This document shows positions 17,701-28,344 of a stretch of DNA of 64,000 nt, piece after piece. Source of the DNA: Lyngbya sp. CCAP 1446/10 (GTDB lineage: Bacteria > Cyanobacteriota > Cyanobacteriia > Cyanobacteriales > Microcoleaceae); contig NZ_JAIGNI010000029.1 in the NCBI RefSeq assembly GCF_026130175.1, positions 55,094 to 119,093 of the forward strand, in the 5' to 3' direction. Position 1 is the first letter of the stretch. Each line of letters starts with the position of its first letter. The position numbers and the translations under genes were made by a program. The notes under the pieces were generated by a model. The model made no database searches, was not told the DNA's origin, and worked only from the letters and a program-made list of their open reading frames with translations.

Positions 17701-20502
17701 TTCCGGTGTTGCTGCGTTGTAAGTGACAGTATTATCCGTAGTGGTACTAACAGTATTGTTATTGCCTACTGCATCAGTAACGCCGTTAGCTTTGATGCTA
17801 GCAACCACATTACCGCTACCTGTTACGCCATTAACTTCAACATTGTAAACCGGGCCGCTACCTGTGATGGTTGGTGTTAATGTTCCCGTTGCTGTACTTG
17901 TAGTTAAGTCGATATCAGCAGCATCGAAACCAGTCACTGGTTCGCTAAATGTGACAGTAAAATTAATCGGTGAAGTTGCAGTTGGGTCAGTTTGTGCTGT
18001 TGCTTGATTGATAGTAACAGTCGGTGCAGTAGTGTCAACTGTATAGGTTTCACCTGTGGTAAATGCTGCGGTTAATGCGTTATCGGGAACATCATTAATT
18101 GTGGCTGTCGTGGGTACGTCTAAACCTAAATTGCCATCCCCCGTAATGGTGTCAACTGTGACATCAATAGTTGTACCTGTCGCTGCTGAAACTGAGGCGA
18201 TATTGCCATTAACAGTGCCAGTTTTATTCAGGGTGAAGTCACCTATATCTAAGTTTTTAACTGGTTCGCTGAAAGTAACTGTGTAGATGACGCTGTTAGC
18301 GTTGGTGAGTGTGGTTGTGGGGGTTTTGCGGACAATGCTGGTAACAGTGGGGGCGATGCCATCTATCACCAATGCTTTGCTGCCGCCGAGAGATTGCGCT
18401 GAGGCGAGGGCGGGTAGAGTTAAGTCGGCGTTGATGTTAAGGCTGTCTTGGATGGTGCCGCTGTTGAGTGCGGTGGTGGTGAGGTATTGTAAGTTGAGGC
18501 TGGTATCTCCAGGTTGAACTATGTAGTCGAAGGTGAGGATGGTGCCGCCGCTGCCAGTAGTGTAGTTGGCCAGTTGGTTAGTTGTGCCCGTTGCCAGTTG
18601 CAGTTGAGGGGTGCCGGTGACTGTTACGGCTTCGGAAAAGGTGGCGGTGATGTTGATGGGGGTGTTGATGCCGTAGGTGCCGTCGGCGGTGGTGGCTGTG
18701 ACGTTGGTGATGGTGGCGGGTGCAAGGCCGAACAATTCAAAGCCGTTGGTACCGTCATCGGCTTGGAAATATAGGGTGTTGTTGAGGTTGATGAAGTTGT
18801 TAGGGGTTGAACCGGCAGCCCCCGGATAAATGTCTTTAACGAGAACCGTGCCCGCGGAGGTGCCATCGCTTTTCCACAATTCAGTGCCGTTGGTACCGTC
18901 ATCGGCTTGGAAATATAGGGTGTTGTTGAAGTTGATGAATTTGTTAGGGTTTGAATCGGCAGCCCCCGGATTAATGTCTTTAACGAGAACCGTGCCCGCG
19001 GAGGTGCCATCGCTTTTCCACAATTCAAAGCCGTTGGTACCGTCACCGGCTTGGAAATATAGGGTGTTGTTGAAGTTGATGAAGTCGAAAGGGTTTGAAT
19101 CGGCAGCCCCCGGATTAATGTCTTTAACGAGAACCGTACCCGCGGAGGTGCCATCGCTTTTCCACAATTCATAGCCGTTGGTACCGTCATCGGCTCGGAA
19201 ATATAGGGTGTTGTTGAAGTTGATGAAGTTGTCAGGGAATGAATTGTTAGTCCCCGGATAAATGTCTTTAAGGAGAACCGTACCCGCGGAGGTGCCATCG
19301 CTTTTCCACAATTCAGTGCCGTTGGTACCGTCCGAGGCTCTGAAATATAGGGTGTTGTTTAAGTTGATGAAGTTGCCAAGGTTTGAATTGTTAGCCCCCG
19401 GATAAATGTCTTTAACGAGAACCGTACCGGCTGCGGTGCCATCGCTTTTCCACAATTCTATGCCGTTGGTACCGTCATTGGCTTGGAAATATAGGGTGTT
19501 GTTGATGTTGATGAAGTTGCTAGGGTTTGAACTGTTAGCCCCCGGATAAATGTCTTTAAGGAGAACCGTACCGGCTGCGGTGCCATCGCTTTTCCACAAT
19601 TCAAAGCCGTTGGTACCGTCACCGGCTGAGAAATATAGGGTGTTGTTGATGTTGATCAAGTTGCTAGGGTTTGAATTGCCAGCCCCCGGACGAATGTCTT
19701 TAAGGAGAACCGTACCCGCGGAGGTGCCATCGCTTTTCCACAATTCAGAGCCGTTGGTACCGTCCGAGGCTCGGAAATATAGGGTGTTGTTGAAGTTGAT
19801 TAACTCGAGAGGGCTTGAACCGGTAATCCCCGGATAAATGTCTTTAAGGAGAACCGTACCCGCGGAGGTGCCATCGCTTTTCCACAATTCTATGCCGTTG
19901 GTACCGTCCGAGGCTTGGAAATATAGGGTGTTGTTGAAGTTGATGAATTTGTTAGGGTTTGAATTGCCCCCAGGATTAATGTCTTTGATGAGAGTAACGC
20001 CTAAGATGCCCTGGTAGCTGGCCATTGCTGCGCTGGTGAAGGGGATGGGGGTAGAGATTTCCCCGATTTTGACTTCTAGTTCCCAGTCTCCGCCGGCGGC
20101 TTGATTCCCGGTTTTGTTCTTCGATGCGGCGATGTTTGCCCCTGTTAGTTGATGCAGTTTTTGGATGAATTGCAATCCGATTTCTGTGGCTGCTACATTG
20201 CATCCATAGATGAGGATGTCGGCATTTTTTGTTAAGGCTTTCCCCCACTGTTGAATTTTGTTACCTAATTGGGCTAAGTTCTCATTGCTTATGGTTTCTG
20301 AGCCGAGGTTTAAGTTGCCGGGGCTGCCGTGTGAGAGGATATGAATTGCTTCGATATCGCTTTGATTGGCTAAGGTATTGGTAATTTGTTCGATGGCGCT
20401 GGAATTTTCATTTAAAATGAAAACTTGGGCGCGATTGGCGCTGTTGGTAAGGGTTTGATAATCTTGGACGGCGGAGTCTATGAAAAGGATTTGCTTAGTC
20501 AT
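14740..20502 (-). CDS. Giant secreted mosaic protein: DUF4347, ELWxxDGT, anchor repeats, RTX
   Basis: A 1920-residue protein. Residues 1-165 are DUF4347 (SHGSPG with His58, YGCNVA with Cys101). Residues about 175-590 hold eight 48-residue ELWKSDGT repeats, a fold expected to form a beta-propeller. Next come SwmB/Ig-like beta domains (about 595-925; TFSEPV twice), five 115-residue choice-of-anchor D repeats (about 927-1500; [15 protein letters not shown]), a Pro-Ala-Thr-Val linker (about 1502-1615) and RTX calcium-binding repeats of the GGxGND type (about 1660-1870). There is no N-terminal signal; the RTX end suggests export by a type I system, which is not encoded nearby. A role in adhesion, sheath or defence is inference. 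The repeats are nearly identical in DNA, so copy number may vary and assembly could be wrong here. Confidence 0.92.
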   Translation of the reverse strand: MTKQILFIDSAVQDYQTLTNSANRAQVFILNENSSAIEQITNTLANQSDIEAIHILSHGSPGNLNLGSETISNENLAQLGNKIQQWGKALTKNADILIYGCNVAATEIGLQFIQKLHQLTGANIAASKNKTGNQAAGGDWELEVKIGEISTPIPFTSAAMASYQGILGVTLIKDINPGGNSNPNKFINFNNTLYFQASDGTNGIELWKSDGTSAGTVLLKDIYPGITGSSPLELINFNNTLYFRASDGTNGSELWKSDGTSAGTVLLKDIRPGAGNSNPSNLININNTLYFSAGDGTNGFELWKSDGTAAGTVLLKDIYPGANSSNPSNFININNTLYFQANDGTNGIELWKSDGTAAGTVLVKDIYPGANNSNLGNFINLNNTLYFRASDGTNGTELWKSDGTSAGTVLLKDIYPGTNNSFPDNFINFNNTLYFRADDGTNGYELWKSDGTSAGTVLVKDINPGAADSNPFDFINFNNTLYFQAGDGTNGFELWKSDGTSAGTVLVKDINPGAADSNPNKFINFNNTLYFQADDGTNGTELWKSDGTSAGTVLVKDIYPGAAGSTPNNFINLNNTLYFQADDGTNGFELFGLAPATITNVTATTADGTYGINTPINITATFSEAVTVTGTPQLQLATGTTNQLANYTTGSGGTILTFDYIVQPGDTSLNLQYLTTTALNSGTIQDSLNINADLTLPALASAQSLGGSKALVIDGIAPTVTSIVRKTPTTTLTNANSVIYTVTFSEPVKNLDIGDFTLNKTGTVNGNIASVSAATGTTIDVTVDTITGDGNLGLDVPTTATINDVPDNALTAAFTTGETYTVDTTAPTVTINQATAQTDPTATSPINFTVTFSEPVTGFDAADIDLTTSTATGTLTPTITGSGPVYNVEVNGVTGSGNVVASIKANGVTDAVGNNNTVSTTTDNTVTYNAATPEIQVLDGTTDIVDGTISAINFGSATIGGTLNKTFTVNNLGTAALNLSNLTLPTGFSLVGNLPATVAGGASANLQVQVDTATAGNLSGTLQFVNDDSDENPFDFPISATVTATPLPEIQVLDGTTDIVDGTVSAIDFGSVTIGATLNKTFTVNNLGTAVLNLSNLTLPTGFSVVGNLPASVAGGASANLQVQVDTATAGNLSGTLQFVNDDSDENPFDFAISATVTATPLPEIQVLDGTTDIVDGTVSAINFGSALIGGTLNKTFTVNNLGTAVLNLSNLTLPTGFSVVGNLPASVAGGASANLQVQVDTATAGNLSGTLQFVNDDSDENPFDFPISATVTATPLPEIQVLDGTTDIVDGTVSAIDFGSAIIGASLIKTFTVKNLGTAVLNLSNPTLPTGFSLVGNLPTTLAAGASANLQVQVDTTVAGNKTGTLQFVNDDSDENPFDFAISASVTATAAPEIQVLDGTTDIVDGTASAIDFGSALIGGTLNKTFTVKNLGTAVLNLSNPTLPTGFSLVGTLPATVAAGGTTNLQVQVDTATAGNKTGTLQFVNNDSDENPFDFAISASVTATPAPAPAPAPAPAPAPAPTPAPAPTPAPAPAPVPAPAPAPVPAPAPVPVPAPAPAPVPVPAPAPVPVPKPIPLPVPTPTPAPVPTPAPAPTPTPTPAPAPVPTPAPVPTPTPVNQEDTNCICDKIEYPNLNQPNQQIDNIINGGNQLIGTPANEAYFGSNNPNIFDAKQGNDNLFGGELKDIFNGNQGNDFIDGNQGDDILFGGKGGDIILGGFGEDVIFGNQGNDSINGKEDDDLIFGNQGNDFIDGGKGDDLIYGGKGDDLILGSEGNDTLFGQLGDDTLCGGDQDNVIYGGQGNDLIDGGKGNDSIYGDFGNDTLLGCEGDDILFGGSGNNSLVGGLGNDTFVLNNRQGFDLIADFVKGKDSLGLSGGLSFNQLEITQDNNSALIKLKGSGELVASLTGVTASLIGVSDFRVI
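15655..15995. repeat. Low-complexity Pro-Ala coding repeat
   Basis: Short GGTGCAGGTGCAGG-type units on the plus strand encode, on the minus strand, a linker of alternating Pro with Ala, Thr or Val of about 113 residues. Strong purine/pyrimidine bias makes long false frames on the other strand. Confidence 0.9.
15996..17720. repeat. Five tandem 345-bp repeats (115 codons)
   Basis: The landmark AAAGGGATTTTCATC occurs at 16021, 16366, 16711, 17056 and 17401, exactly 345 bp apart. Adjacent copies are almost identical in DNA, which indicates recent duplication or gene conversion. Confidence 0.92.
18862..20013. repeat. Eight tandem 144-bp repeats (48 codons, ELWxxDGT)
   Basis: GCCATCGCTTTTCCACAATTC recurs at 18862, 19006, 19150, 19294, 19438, 19582, 19726 and 19870, always 144 bp apart. 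A ninth degenerate unit (ending ELFGLAPA) lies before 18862. High DNA identity again suggests recent expansion. Confidence 0.92.
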
Positions 20503-21042
20503 GGTAGATTACCTGATTTAGTTTTGTTTGGGATTGTCAAGATTAATCGGCTTGCAGTTGATTTTTTGCAATCAAGATGCTCAGAATTAGTTACCGTTTT
20601 GTTGCAGCGGAAATAAACACAGAAAACTCGTTATTTTTGCTCATGGATTCCCACATTCGATCTATACCACGAAGGAGGCCGTGACATCGCACCCGAAATT
20701 TAAATAATCTCTCTTTGACAAGAGATTGCATTCAGCATCTGAGACGGTAGCTGCTTGAAGCTGGATGTTGCATAATTTTACGGGATTATCGCTGGTTTTT
20801 TTGCAAAATCTATCTGGCGGTAGATGGCTGTGCACTGATGCTGCGGATTATATTTTGGTAAGCTGGAGATTAGTGCGATCGCAATCACCGCTTATAATGA
20901 CTTAGAGCGTTGCTTTTTGTCGCGGAATGTGGTATGGTAAAAGGCCTAAAAAATGATGAATTGCAAAAAGTGCGATCGACTGTAAGTAAGTAGTGACCAT
21001 CAGTGCGATCGAACCTATGATAATTTGATAATCCTGCAATTG
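20503..21042. other. Intergenic region, no gene seen
   Basis: 540 bp upstream of the mosaic protein gene and downstream of the acyltransferase. A weak 7-bp hairpin (AATCTCT/AGAGATT, 20706-20727) is present. I see no coding frame with features and no recognised RNA. It must contain the promoter of the mosaic protein gene. Confidence 0.4.
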
Positions 21043-21897
21043 TCAATTACCCGCCAAACAATCTAATTGTTCCTGCATTTGATTGGTAACTAAATCGAAA
21101 CAAGCATCAACATAATCGCGATCGCCCGCCGCCTCCTTACCGTACCTCTCAAATACGATCGGTTTGCACACGCGAGTCCGAATTTGCACAGGTAAAGGCA
21201 GATGTGGCAAAGGCCCAATACCCAATCCCCAAGGCAATCCCAAATACACCGGAAACACCACTGGATCGATGCCCAACAACCACGGCATCCCCCATTCATG
21301 CAACTGCTTAACTTCTTCGTACAAATCCGCCAAAACTATCAAAGTATCGTGGGCACCGTGGGATATAATTGGTACAATTGGCACTTCTTCTCGCAATGCT
21401 AATTTAATAAATCCCTTGCGTCCAGCAAAGTAGATTTTATTGCGTAAGTTATAGGGGCGGAAAGTATCTTCTGCGCCGCCCGGATAGACGAGAACCGGGG
21501 CATTTTTTCGCAAAGCTGCGATCGCCATTTTCGGATGAGCTTTGATCGCGCCACACCGAACCGCCATACCAGCAATATCAGGAGAAACCTGCCAAACCGT
21601 CGGGTGCATCAATCCGTAGGCCAAGCGTTGGGTTCCGTATCTGTGGAACCATTCGTATAGGAACATAAACATATCAGGAGCGGCGATTCCTCCGTTGTGA
21701 GAGCCGACAACGAGCATTTTTCCGCTCGCTGGGACGTGGTGCCAGCCGTCGCTTTGTACGCGAAAATAGTAGCGGTACAGCCATTCCCAGATTGGCAGCA
21801 AAAGTTGAATGAAGTCGGGATTGCGATCGTCCAAAGATAAGCCGTCAAAGCGAGAAGTTTGGCTGTGGTTGCTGGGAGTGGATGCAGGATATTTCAT
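21043..21897 (-). CDS. PlsC-like glycerolipid acyltransferase
   Basis: A 284-residue protein of the lysophospholipid/diacylglycerol acyltransferase group. The motif-I region reads VGSHNGGIAAPD, with the catalytic His-x4-Asp replaced by a longer SHNGG-x3-PD spacing typical of the DAGAT-like branch. YPGGAEDTFRP (near residue 138) is the acceptor-binding block, and EVPIVPIISHGAHDT is the later conserved strand. It probably moves an acyl chain to a glycerolipid or related alcohol at the membrane. It starts 50 bp after the cyaC stop on the same strand, so co-transcription is possible, though no functional link is known. Confidence 0.78.
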   Translation of the reverse strand: MKYPASTPSNHSQTSRFDGLSLDDRNPDFIQLLLPIWEWLYRYYFRVQSDGWHHVPASGKMLVVGSHNGGIAAPDMFMFLYEWFHRYGTQRLAYGLMHPTVWQVSPDIAGMAVRCGAIKAHPKMAIAALRKNAPVLVYPGGAEDTFRPYNLRNKIYFAGRKGFIKLALREEVPIVPIISHGAHDTLIVLADLYEEVKQLHEWGMPWLLGIDPVVFPVYLGLPWGLGIGPLPHLPLPVQIRTRVCKPIVFERYGKEAAGDRDYVDACFDLVTNQMQEQLDCLAGN

Positions 21898-21947
21898 TAA
21901 TTGGTGCTGAAGTGCGATCGGCAGAAAAAAGTTATCTTAAGTAATCA

Positions 21948-24900
21948 CTAATCACAATTCAAGAGAAAAGTCAACACAGTTTCATCAATTCCCTTAAGTT
22001 TCAACGACTTATATTTAACAATTCGATCCTCCTCAACATAATCTGCAACCGCCGCCGAAATCAGCACAGAATTTGGTTCCGCCACCTCTTGCAAACGGGC
22101 AGCAATATTCACACTTGGCCCGATCGCAGTATAATCCGATCGATCCGGGCCGCCAAACATCCCCACCACCGCAGTACCCTGGTGAATGCCACAGCGAAAC
22201 CGCACCGGAGGCACCCCATTTTCCCCCACAATTCCCTGCTCCACCCACCGCTCGTTAAGCTCCTTCAGGGCTCGCAGCATTTGCCTTGCAGCAGTTATAG
22301 CGCGGCGTACTTGCTCATTGGGCGTTAGTTCCTCCGGCGCGCCAAAGAAAGCCATTACCGCATCTCCCACAAACTTGTCCACCGTACCACCGCTGTCAAA
22401 AATAGCCTTAGTCATTGCCGCCAAATATTCATTCAACAACTCAGCTACCCGGCGCGATCGCAGCGTATTTGCCATCTCAGTAAAACCCACAATATCGCTA
22501 AACAAAATAGTAATCAAACGCGGTTCCGGGCGCAAATCTAGCCCCAACTCCCCCGCCGCCGCCGCTTTCACCATCGAAGGCGGCAAAAAGCGGCGCAGCA
22601 CCGACTCAGTTAAATAACTGTTCAACTGCTGCACTCGGCGCTCGTTTTGTTTGAGAGCGATCAAGTTTCGCACTTCTGCCAACAATTCGCGATCGTTAAA
22701 AGGCTTAGACAAATAAGCATCAGAACCCCGTTCTACTCCTTCAATCCGAGTATCTTCGTCAGCTTTCGCCGTCAGCAAAATTACCGGAGTTCCCTTCAAT
22801 TCGTCATCTTGTCGAATCATCCGAATCAAATCCAAACCCGATATTAAAGGCATCATCAAATCCGTAACAATTAAATCCGGGCGGCGATTTTTGGCTGCTG
22901 CAAATCCTTCTTCGCCGTTGCGAGCGAGCAAAACTGCAAAGCCGGCATTTTGCAGAATTCCCGACACATAAAAGCGCAAATCTGGATTATCGTCAACAAC
23001 CAAAACAGTGCCGGCTGCTGTTTCTGAATTTATCGGTTGGATCGCCTCAAAACTCTCACTGGCAAATTCAGCATCAGACAAATCACCTTCCACATCTGCC
23101 AGTTCCACCGCTGCTTTGGATGAATGAAACTCTGCAGGTACTTCTAGTACCTGTTCCGGTGGTAAATGAGTAGAACCGAAGTGTAGCCAGACGGTAAAAG
23201 TAGTACCTTGGCCGTAAACTGACTCCACGGAAATTTGACCGCCGTGGAGTTCGACTAATTCTTTGACAAGCGCCAAACCTAAACCGCTGCCTTCGTAGGA
23301 ACGGTTGGTAGAACCTTCGGCTTGGCGAAAGCGCTCGAACAAATAGGGAATTTGTTCGGTGCGAATGCCGATGCCGGTGTCTTTTACTTGCAGCAAGCAA
23401 TGAGCGCCTGCGGGTTGAACTGTTAGGGTGATTGTTCCGCCTTCTGGGGTGAATTTGACAGCATTTGATAGTAAGTTGTAAATAACTTTGTCAAATCTTT
23501 CAATATCCAAATAAAGTAAAGGACATTCTTGCAGTTGGGTAATTAATTGCAGTCCTTTTTTATCGCAGTAGGCGCGGAAAGACTCTGCGGTAGAGTAACA
23601 GAAATTGACTAAATCGCAGGGGCGAAAACTTGGCTGCATCCGTCCAGCATCGAGTCGCTGCAAGTCCAGCAGTTGATTTACCAAGCGCAGGAGACGGCGC
23701 GAATTACGCAAAGCGATTACCGCTTGTTCGTAGGGTAAGTCTTCTTGGCGGCTGCAAGCTGATTCTAGGGGGCCGATGGTTAGTGTTAGAGGTGTGCGGA
23801 ATTCGTGGGAGATATTTTGGAAAAATTCGGTTTTGAGCCGATCGGCTTCTAGGAGCCGTTCTGCCTGCTGTCTGGTAGTCTGGTAGAGGCGCGACTGCTG
23901 CACGGCTAGAGCAGCTTGAGTTGCGACTATTTGAGCCAGGTCAATGTCTGAGGGTTTCCAGTGGCGGATGGTGTGATTTTGGCGCAGGGAAATGCTGCCG
24001 ATGATTTTGCCTTCGGAGATTAAGGGAACGACTAACAGGGCGCGGGCTGGCGATCGCACTTGCAATTCTGTAACATTTAAATCGGAGCGTTCGTAGAGGT
24101 CTTCAATAGCCACCGGCTCTTTTGATACCATAACTTGCACCAGCACCGGATTGCCCCGAATTGGCACCAAAGATTGCGGCAAGGAAGGATGGGCAAAAAC
24201 CCAGGCGCCAGAGTTAACACTACCACTAGCAGCATCCGTCCCTGGCGCAGTAGAGTTCCCCTGGTTCCCCATTTCTGGATTGTTAAAACTCTGTTCTACA
24301 GCCACGGTATTCCTATTTGTGTCGTAGAGCCCCACACACTGGACGTATTCATCATCTTCTGTCCACAGAGATAGGGCGCAGCCGTCAACTTGCAAAGCTT
24401 GGCCTAGTTGTTGAGTAATGGCTGCAAAAATATTTTGGGGGTCGAGGCTCGATCGAATTGCCGTCGTAATAGTATTGACTAAGGCCTCGCGCTTGGCCAG
24501 CGCCCGCACCTTTTCGTAAGCCCTCGCTTGAGAAAGCGCCAAAGCAGCTTGGTCGGCCACCGTAATTACCAACTGTACCTCATGGTCTTGCCACTGGCGC
24601 GGTCGATCGAATTGGTGCAGCGCCAAGACTGCCATCAGTTCCATTTTATAAAACAGGGGTACCATCAAGCTCGATCGAATATTCGCAGCTTGATAAGCCT
24701 GCTGTCGCTGCTGATTGTCCCAATTTAAAACTCTCTCATCAGTTTGGGCATCTTGAATCACCTCCACATCCAGAGTTTTCCAAACCAAATCCGCCAGCAA
24801 ATCCGGCGCAAGTCCAGAATCATCTAAGGGTATGGCTTCCGGCGCATGGTAAACGAACTGTTCGTCAGCCGCCCGCCCGTCTTGGAAAGATCGCAGCAGA

Positions 24901-25442
24901 CAGCAACTCACCTCAAACATCTGTCCTACGCTTTCCACAATTCTTTGCAGCATTTGCTGGTAATTGGGAGCCGATCGAATAGTATTGGTAACGGCGTAAA
25001 GCAGCGATTCTTGCGAGAGAGCCCTACGCAGCTCATTCGTGCGCGCTTTCAGGACATTGTGAGTATCAACAGCTTGACTGACAAGAACCCTGAGTTCTTC
25101 AGCATCCCAAGGCTTCGTAACGTATTTGAATACTTTGCCAGCATTAATCGCTTCAACTAAATCTTCAACATCCGTATAGCCAGTTAAAATAATTCGGATC
25201 ACATCGGGGTATTGAGCCGCCGTCAGGCTGAGAAACTCCGTACCGCTCATTTTTGGCATTCGCTGGTCGGAAATAATCACAGCAACTTCTCCCGCTTTTG
25301 CCAAAATTTCAAGGGCGGCGGGGCCAGATTCGGCTCTGAGCACTTTGTAGTCTCGATGGAAGGTGCGGTAAAGCAAGTCGAGGTTATCCGGTTCGTCATC
25401 GACGATCAGAATTTTTAGCTTAGGATTTGATTGGGAATTCAT
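21948..25442 (-). CDS. cyaC: CyaC-type hybrid histidine kinase/adenylate cyclase
   Basis: A 1164-residue multidomain enzyme making cAMP. In order: receiver 1 (about 8-125, ISDQRMPKMSG, Asp59), GAF (150-308), a second GAF-like domain (320-520), HisKA (ISHEFRTPLT, His near 546), HATPase (640-757, DTGIGI and GSGLGLAL), receiver 2 (VTDLMMPLISG, Asp near 861) and a class III cyclase domain (970-1160). The cyclase has both metal-binding Asp residues (LFSDIVGF; VGDAVMAFFG), the adenine-selecting Lys (TVDKFVGD) and SDYTAIGPSVNIAARL. This order matches CyaC of Anabaena and Spirulina, also of similar length. In those, the kinase phosphorylates the receiver next to the cyclase. No transmembrane segment, so cytoplasmic. 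Confidence 0.9.
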   Translation of the reverse strand: MNSQSNPKLKILIVDDEPDNLDLLYRTFHRDYKVLRAESGPAALEILAKAGEVAVIISDQRMPKMSGTEFLSLTAAQYPDVIRIILTGYTDVEDLVEAINAGKVFKYVTKPWDAEELRVLVSQAVDTHNVLKARTNELRRALSQESLLYAVTNTIRSAPNYQQMLQRIVESVGQMFEVSCCLLRSFQDGRAADEQFVYHAPEAIPLDDSGLAPDLLADLVWKTLDVEVIQDAQTDERVLNWDNQQRQQAYQAANIRSSLMVPLFYKMELMAVLALHQFDRPRQWQDHEVQLVITVADQAALALSQARAYEKVRALAKREALVNTITTAIRSSLDPQNIFAAITQQLGQALQVDGCALSLWTEDDEYVQCVGLYDTNRNTVAVEQSFNNPEMGNQGNSTAPGTDAASGSVNSGAWVFAHPSLPQSLVPIRGNPVLVQVMVSKEPVAIEDLYERSDLNVTELQVRSPARALLVVPLISEGKIIGSISLRQNHTIRHWKPSDIDLAQIVATQAALAVQQSRLYQTTRQQAERLLEADRLKTEFFQNISHEFRTPLTLTIGPLESACSRQEDLPYEQAVIALRNSRRLLRLVNQLLDLQRLDAGRMQPSFRPCDLVNFCYSTAESFRAYCDKKGLQLITQLQECPLLYLDIERFDKVIYNLLSNAVKFTPEGGTITLTVQPAGAHCLLQVKDTGIGIRTEQIPYLFERFRQAEGSTNRSYEGSGLGLALVKELVELHGGQISVESVYGQGTTFTVWLHFGSTHLPPEQVLEVPAEFHSSKAAVELADVEGDLSDAEFASESFEAIQPINSETAAGTVLVVDDNPDLRFYVSGILQNAGFAVLLARNGEEGFAAAKNRRPDLIVTDLMMPLISGLDLIRMIRQDDELKGTPVILLTAKADEDTRIEGVERGSDAYLSKPFNDRELLAEVRNLIALKQNERRVQQLNSYLTESVLRRFLPPSMVKAAAAGELGLDLRPEPRLITILFSDIVGFTEMANTLRSRRVAELLNEYLAAMTKAIFDSGGTVDKFVGDAVMAFFGAPEELTPNEQVRRAITAARQMLRALKELNERWVEQGIVGENGVPPVRFRCGIHQGTAVVGMFGGPDRSDYTAIGPSVNIAARLQEVAEPNSVLISAAVADYVEEDRIVKYKSLKLKGIDETVLTFLLNCD

Positions 25443-26767
25443 GCACCGTTCTCCTGTGCCCCGGGGCAGTTCGATTTAATAAGTCTGATGAAAGGAAGAA
25501 TTCGCGGGTTTCAATTGCTGAAGTCACAATAATTAGTGAATCTGAAGTTGTTGTGACTGTGCCGAAGCAAGCATCAACCTTGATGTTCGATGTCTGGGTT
25601 TTCAATTTGGAATTCTTCTGATTCATAGTTGTCTCTCGTGCACCCCAATTTTATTATTTAATGATATTCAGATAAACTCGTCTTGCGGGAAGTGTCCTTG
25701 ACCCCTCACCTCTCTCCTGATCATGGAAACACGAATCCGGCACTTTTAACTGCCGTCTGGATATCTCATAATACATAGTAATAACCGTCCTGATTGTGAG
25801 TTGATTTGCCAATTTTATGTGCTATTTTCGCTCCTTTGCCTGTTGTATTTGGTGTGTGAAAACTGTCTGTAGCACGATACAAGAGAGAAACAACATCTTC
25901 CCCTGTGTTTTTTCTGCCTAGATGACAGCAACTTTAACATTTCCCCTGAGGATATGGCTTTCCTCTCCCGCGCCTGTGCCCCAGACTGATCTTCGGGGGT
26001 GGCCCACAGACAACACAGGCGGGGAAGTGCGAGTGACGCAATTGCTGTACCATTTTAGTAAGACTGGCACTTTTTGGGCCTCGTGCAGACCTTCGAGAAG
26101 CCAATTACTGCGGCGAAACACCGCACTCTTGAGCATCCATCTGTTAATCTTAGCTAGGGATGTACTCTGTGGAAACCGATCGATCAACTCGATCGAAGTT
26201 TTGAAGGTCTCGATCGCGCGCAGCACAGTATCGCAGCACAAGACCTAGCCCCCCGGCGCAACAGGTAAGGCCAGTTCGCGAGGGGACGGGATTGCCTAGC
26301 ACTGCTGAAAGCTGGGTTGTCTGGCTCTGGGGCTGGTGGCCAACATCCCACCTGCGATCATGCCCGGTATTAGTCTGGCAGATAGTTGAGTTGGTCAATT
26401 ACCACTGGATGGATAAATTATATTCGATCGGGTATTTCCGCAAGCAGAGAGCGGTAGGCTTCCGGGAATCAGACGTTAAAACCTTTTTGATTGTTTTTAA
26501 TAAGTTTCCCGCTACCCACAAATCTAGTATTAGGGGATAGGGTTTGATTGGCAATAAATTTAGTTTAAAATGCTGAATATTTCCAATTTACATCAGATAA
26601 TAGTTAAAGTCAAGCACAAAAAAATGTGATTTAATCGAGTTCATAAACTATGCCTATAAGTTATACCATTTTAAATTTGAGATTTGAAATTTGAAATGAG
26701 CAATTACTGATGAATATCATGGTTGGGAGTTGGTCTACAATTACATTCTTTTTTTTAAGTGATATCA
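25443..26767. other. 1.3-kb gap without a convincing gene
   Basis: Contains two fully overlapping antisense frames of about 107 codons (25918-26241 minus and 25922-26248 plus), neither with a recognised domain or a good ribosome site, and a GC-rich stretch (about 26225-26370) with several short complementary segments that could be a structured RNA. It does not match RNase P, tmRNA or SRP RNA motifs that I know. The part near 25443-25640 should hold the cyaC promoter. Confidence 0.35.
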
Positions 26768-26880
26768 GTTGACAGTTGACAGTTGACAGTTGACAGCAAA
26801 GTTTTTAGGCAGGGGCTTAAATCCCCAGCCTAAAAACAATCCACCTAAAGGTGGGGGCTTAAATCCCCTGTGATGCAGGT
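26768..26880. repeat. Composite repeat, copy 1: TTGACAG array plus palindromic unit
   Basis: Four TTGACAG heptamers run directly into AAAGTTTTTAGGCAGGGG, a unit with paired GGGGCTTAAATCCCC palindromes. The same joined arrangement occurs in the other orientation at 49819-49937 and 51777-51897. Confidence 0.8.
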
Positions 26881-26956
26881 TATCACCAGAAGTGAAATTT
26901 CTCAGATGGGCAGATGAGAAACCCGCGTATAAAAATTAATATAGTGACCTGGAATT

Positions 26957-27598
26957 GTGAATCCTTCCTTTTTTTCCTCACCTTCTCACCAACAACAAAC
27001 TCCCGGACTTTCTGGGTTTTCGATCCGGGTGGCTGCGTCGAACGACTTGACACAGCTAGCCGATATTTTGGCAATGAGTTTTCACTCCCGCGAGGGGTTT
27101 GTAGAATGGGTGTATCCGGTGTTGCGTTTGGGCATTTACGAAGATTTAAAAAATCGACTGCGTTCTAAGGCAGAACACTACATTTGTCTCGTTGCTGAGC
27201 TAGTCTCGCGGGAGTCAGGAATGCAGAATTATCGATCGCACCAAACTCAGTCTATAGCAGGAACAATAGAAATGGCTCTGCGTTCTCGATTCCCTTGGCA
27301 AATCCCGAATTCAGACTATCCTTACTTGTCAAATTTAGCAGTTCACCCAGAGTATCGGCGGCAGGGAGTTGCTCAACAATTGCTCAACAACTGCGAGGAT
27401 ACAGCCAGAGAATGGGGATTTTCCGAGATTTACCTCCACGTTTTGGAAAATAATCACGCGGCGCGACAATTGTACTATCAAGCCGGCTATCGCTTGCAAC
27501 AGGTGGATTGGCATTGGACTTATTGGCTGTTTGGCCAGCCGCGCCGGCTGTTTTTACGCAAGCAGATTTCGCTCTCATCAACTCAGTATGTCAATTAA
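26957..27598 (+). CDS. GNAT-family N-acetyltransferase
   Basis: A 213-residue acyl-CoA-dependent acetyltransferase. The GNAT core is clear: YLSNLAVHPEYRRQGVAQQL (acetyl-CoA pyrophosphate loop R/QxxGxA, near residue 125) and HVLENNHAARQLYYQAGY (motif B, near residue 160). The frame opens with GTG at 26957; the next Met is at residue 40, inside the domain, so the GTG start is the best available, though there is no strong ribosome site. Substrate unknown; RimI-like members modify protein N-termini. It stands alone between repeats. Confidence 0.8.
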   Translation: MNPSFFSSPSHQQQTPGLSGFSIRVAASNDLTQLADILAMSFHSREGFVEWVYPVLRLGIYEDLKNRLRSKAEHYICLVAELVSRESGMQNYRSHQTQSIAGTIEMALRSRFPWQIPNSDYPYLSNLAVHPEYRRQGVAQQLLNNCEDTAREWGFSEIYLHVLENNHAARQLYYQAGYRLQQVDWHWTYWLFGQPRRLFLRKQISLSSTQYVN

Positions 27599-28143
27599 GC
27601 GTGAGCAATTATACCATTGTAGATTGGAAAATTGAGAATTGGGAATGACTGATGGCGATCGTGGTTGGCAACTTGCATATAGTTGCATTTTTTGGGGAAA
27701 CTGGTATTATTTTGAATATCACCAATTTTACAGACTAAATTGATTCAAGGATATTCAGAAACTCGACCTTCGCCTGTTTCCTATTCTAATTCTTCCTCTT
27801 TCAATTATTACAGCTAAAGTGTTTGCTTTTTGAGCCACAATCGTGAAGCGTTGGACGTGCGTGGCTGAAATATCTGCCGAATTTCGCTGGAGCTAATTGT
27901 GATGGTGGCTGACATTAGCCTGACCTCTTCATCATTCGGCGATTATTGACTCATTGTCAGTTCCTGACGCACAGATGCGGTAATCACATCTACCAAGAAC
28001 AATCGGTCGCTAACTGACAATTTTAGCGATAATTTAACTAATGTTTGAAAAGATACGTCTTTTGAATTTTCGGAAGATGTATCATTCGCACGTAGCGCAA
28101 GACTCTCATCATAACTTAATTTTTTGACTGAACTATTCTGCTC
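27599..28143. other. Intergenic stretch, probably decayed sequence
   Basis: No frame above 60 codons and no RNA gene recognised. It lies downstream of the broken small gene at 28144-28317 and may include remains of the same decaying cluster. Confidence 0.4.
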
Positions 28144-28317
28144 TCAAGTATTTGTTGTGTCTCTGTGTAGAAGCTCTAAAAACTTAATATCGTTGCCTAG
28201 ACCGGCCGCCTCATCCTCCTCTGTATCTTCAATGACTTGTCAACGTTCTTGATAGGCATTGATTTGATGTTCAATGGCTTCTATAATAAACCTTAAATCT
28301 TTAAATGATAGATTCAT
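28144..28317 (-). pseudogene. Small protein gene interrupted by a stop codon
   Basis: From the ATG at 28315-28317 (complement) the frame reads MNLSFKDLRFIIEAIEHQI, then NAYQER, then TGA (28240-28242), then continues in frame with QVIEDTEEDEAAGLGNDIKF and LELLHRDTTNT to a second stop. The text on both sides of the TGA looks like one small acidic protein of about 57 residues. A single change, for example TTA to TGA, would explain it. It lies 27 bp after the HicB-like gene on the same strand. Small proteins of this look sit near toxin-antitoxin genes in cyanobacteria, but I cannot name the family. Confidence 0.6.
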
Positions 28318-28344
28318 GTTAGCTTACTGTCCTATAAATCACCT

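Noticed and set aside
18624..19298. 224-codon minus-strand frame inside the mosaic protein gene
   Set aside because: A shifted reading of the 144-bp repeats; the repeat length is a multiple of three, so one open copy opens all.
22186..22617. 143-codon plus-strand frame opposite cyaC
   Set aside because: Antisense to the conserved cyclase domain, no domain of its own.
25922..26248. 108-codon plus-strand frame and its antisense twin as genes
   Set aside because: Mutually antisense, no ribosome site, no recognisable features; kept only as an open question in the findings.
26225..26420. RNase P RNA, tmRNA or SRP RNA
   Set aside because: The conserved sequence blocks of these RNAs that I know were not found.
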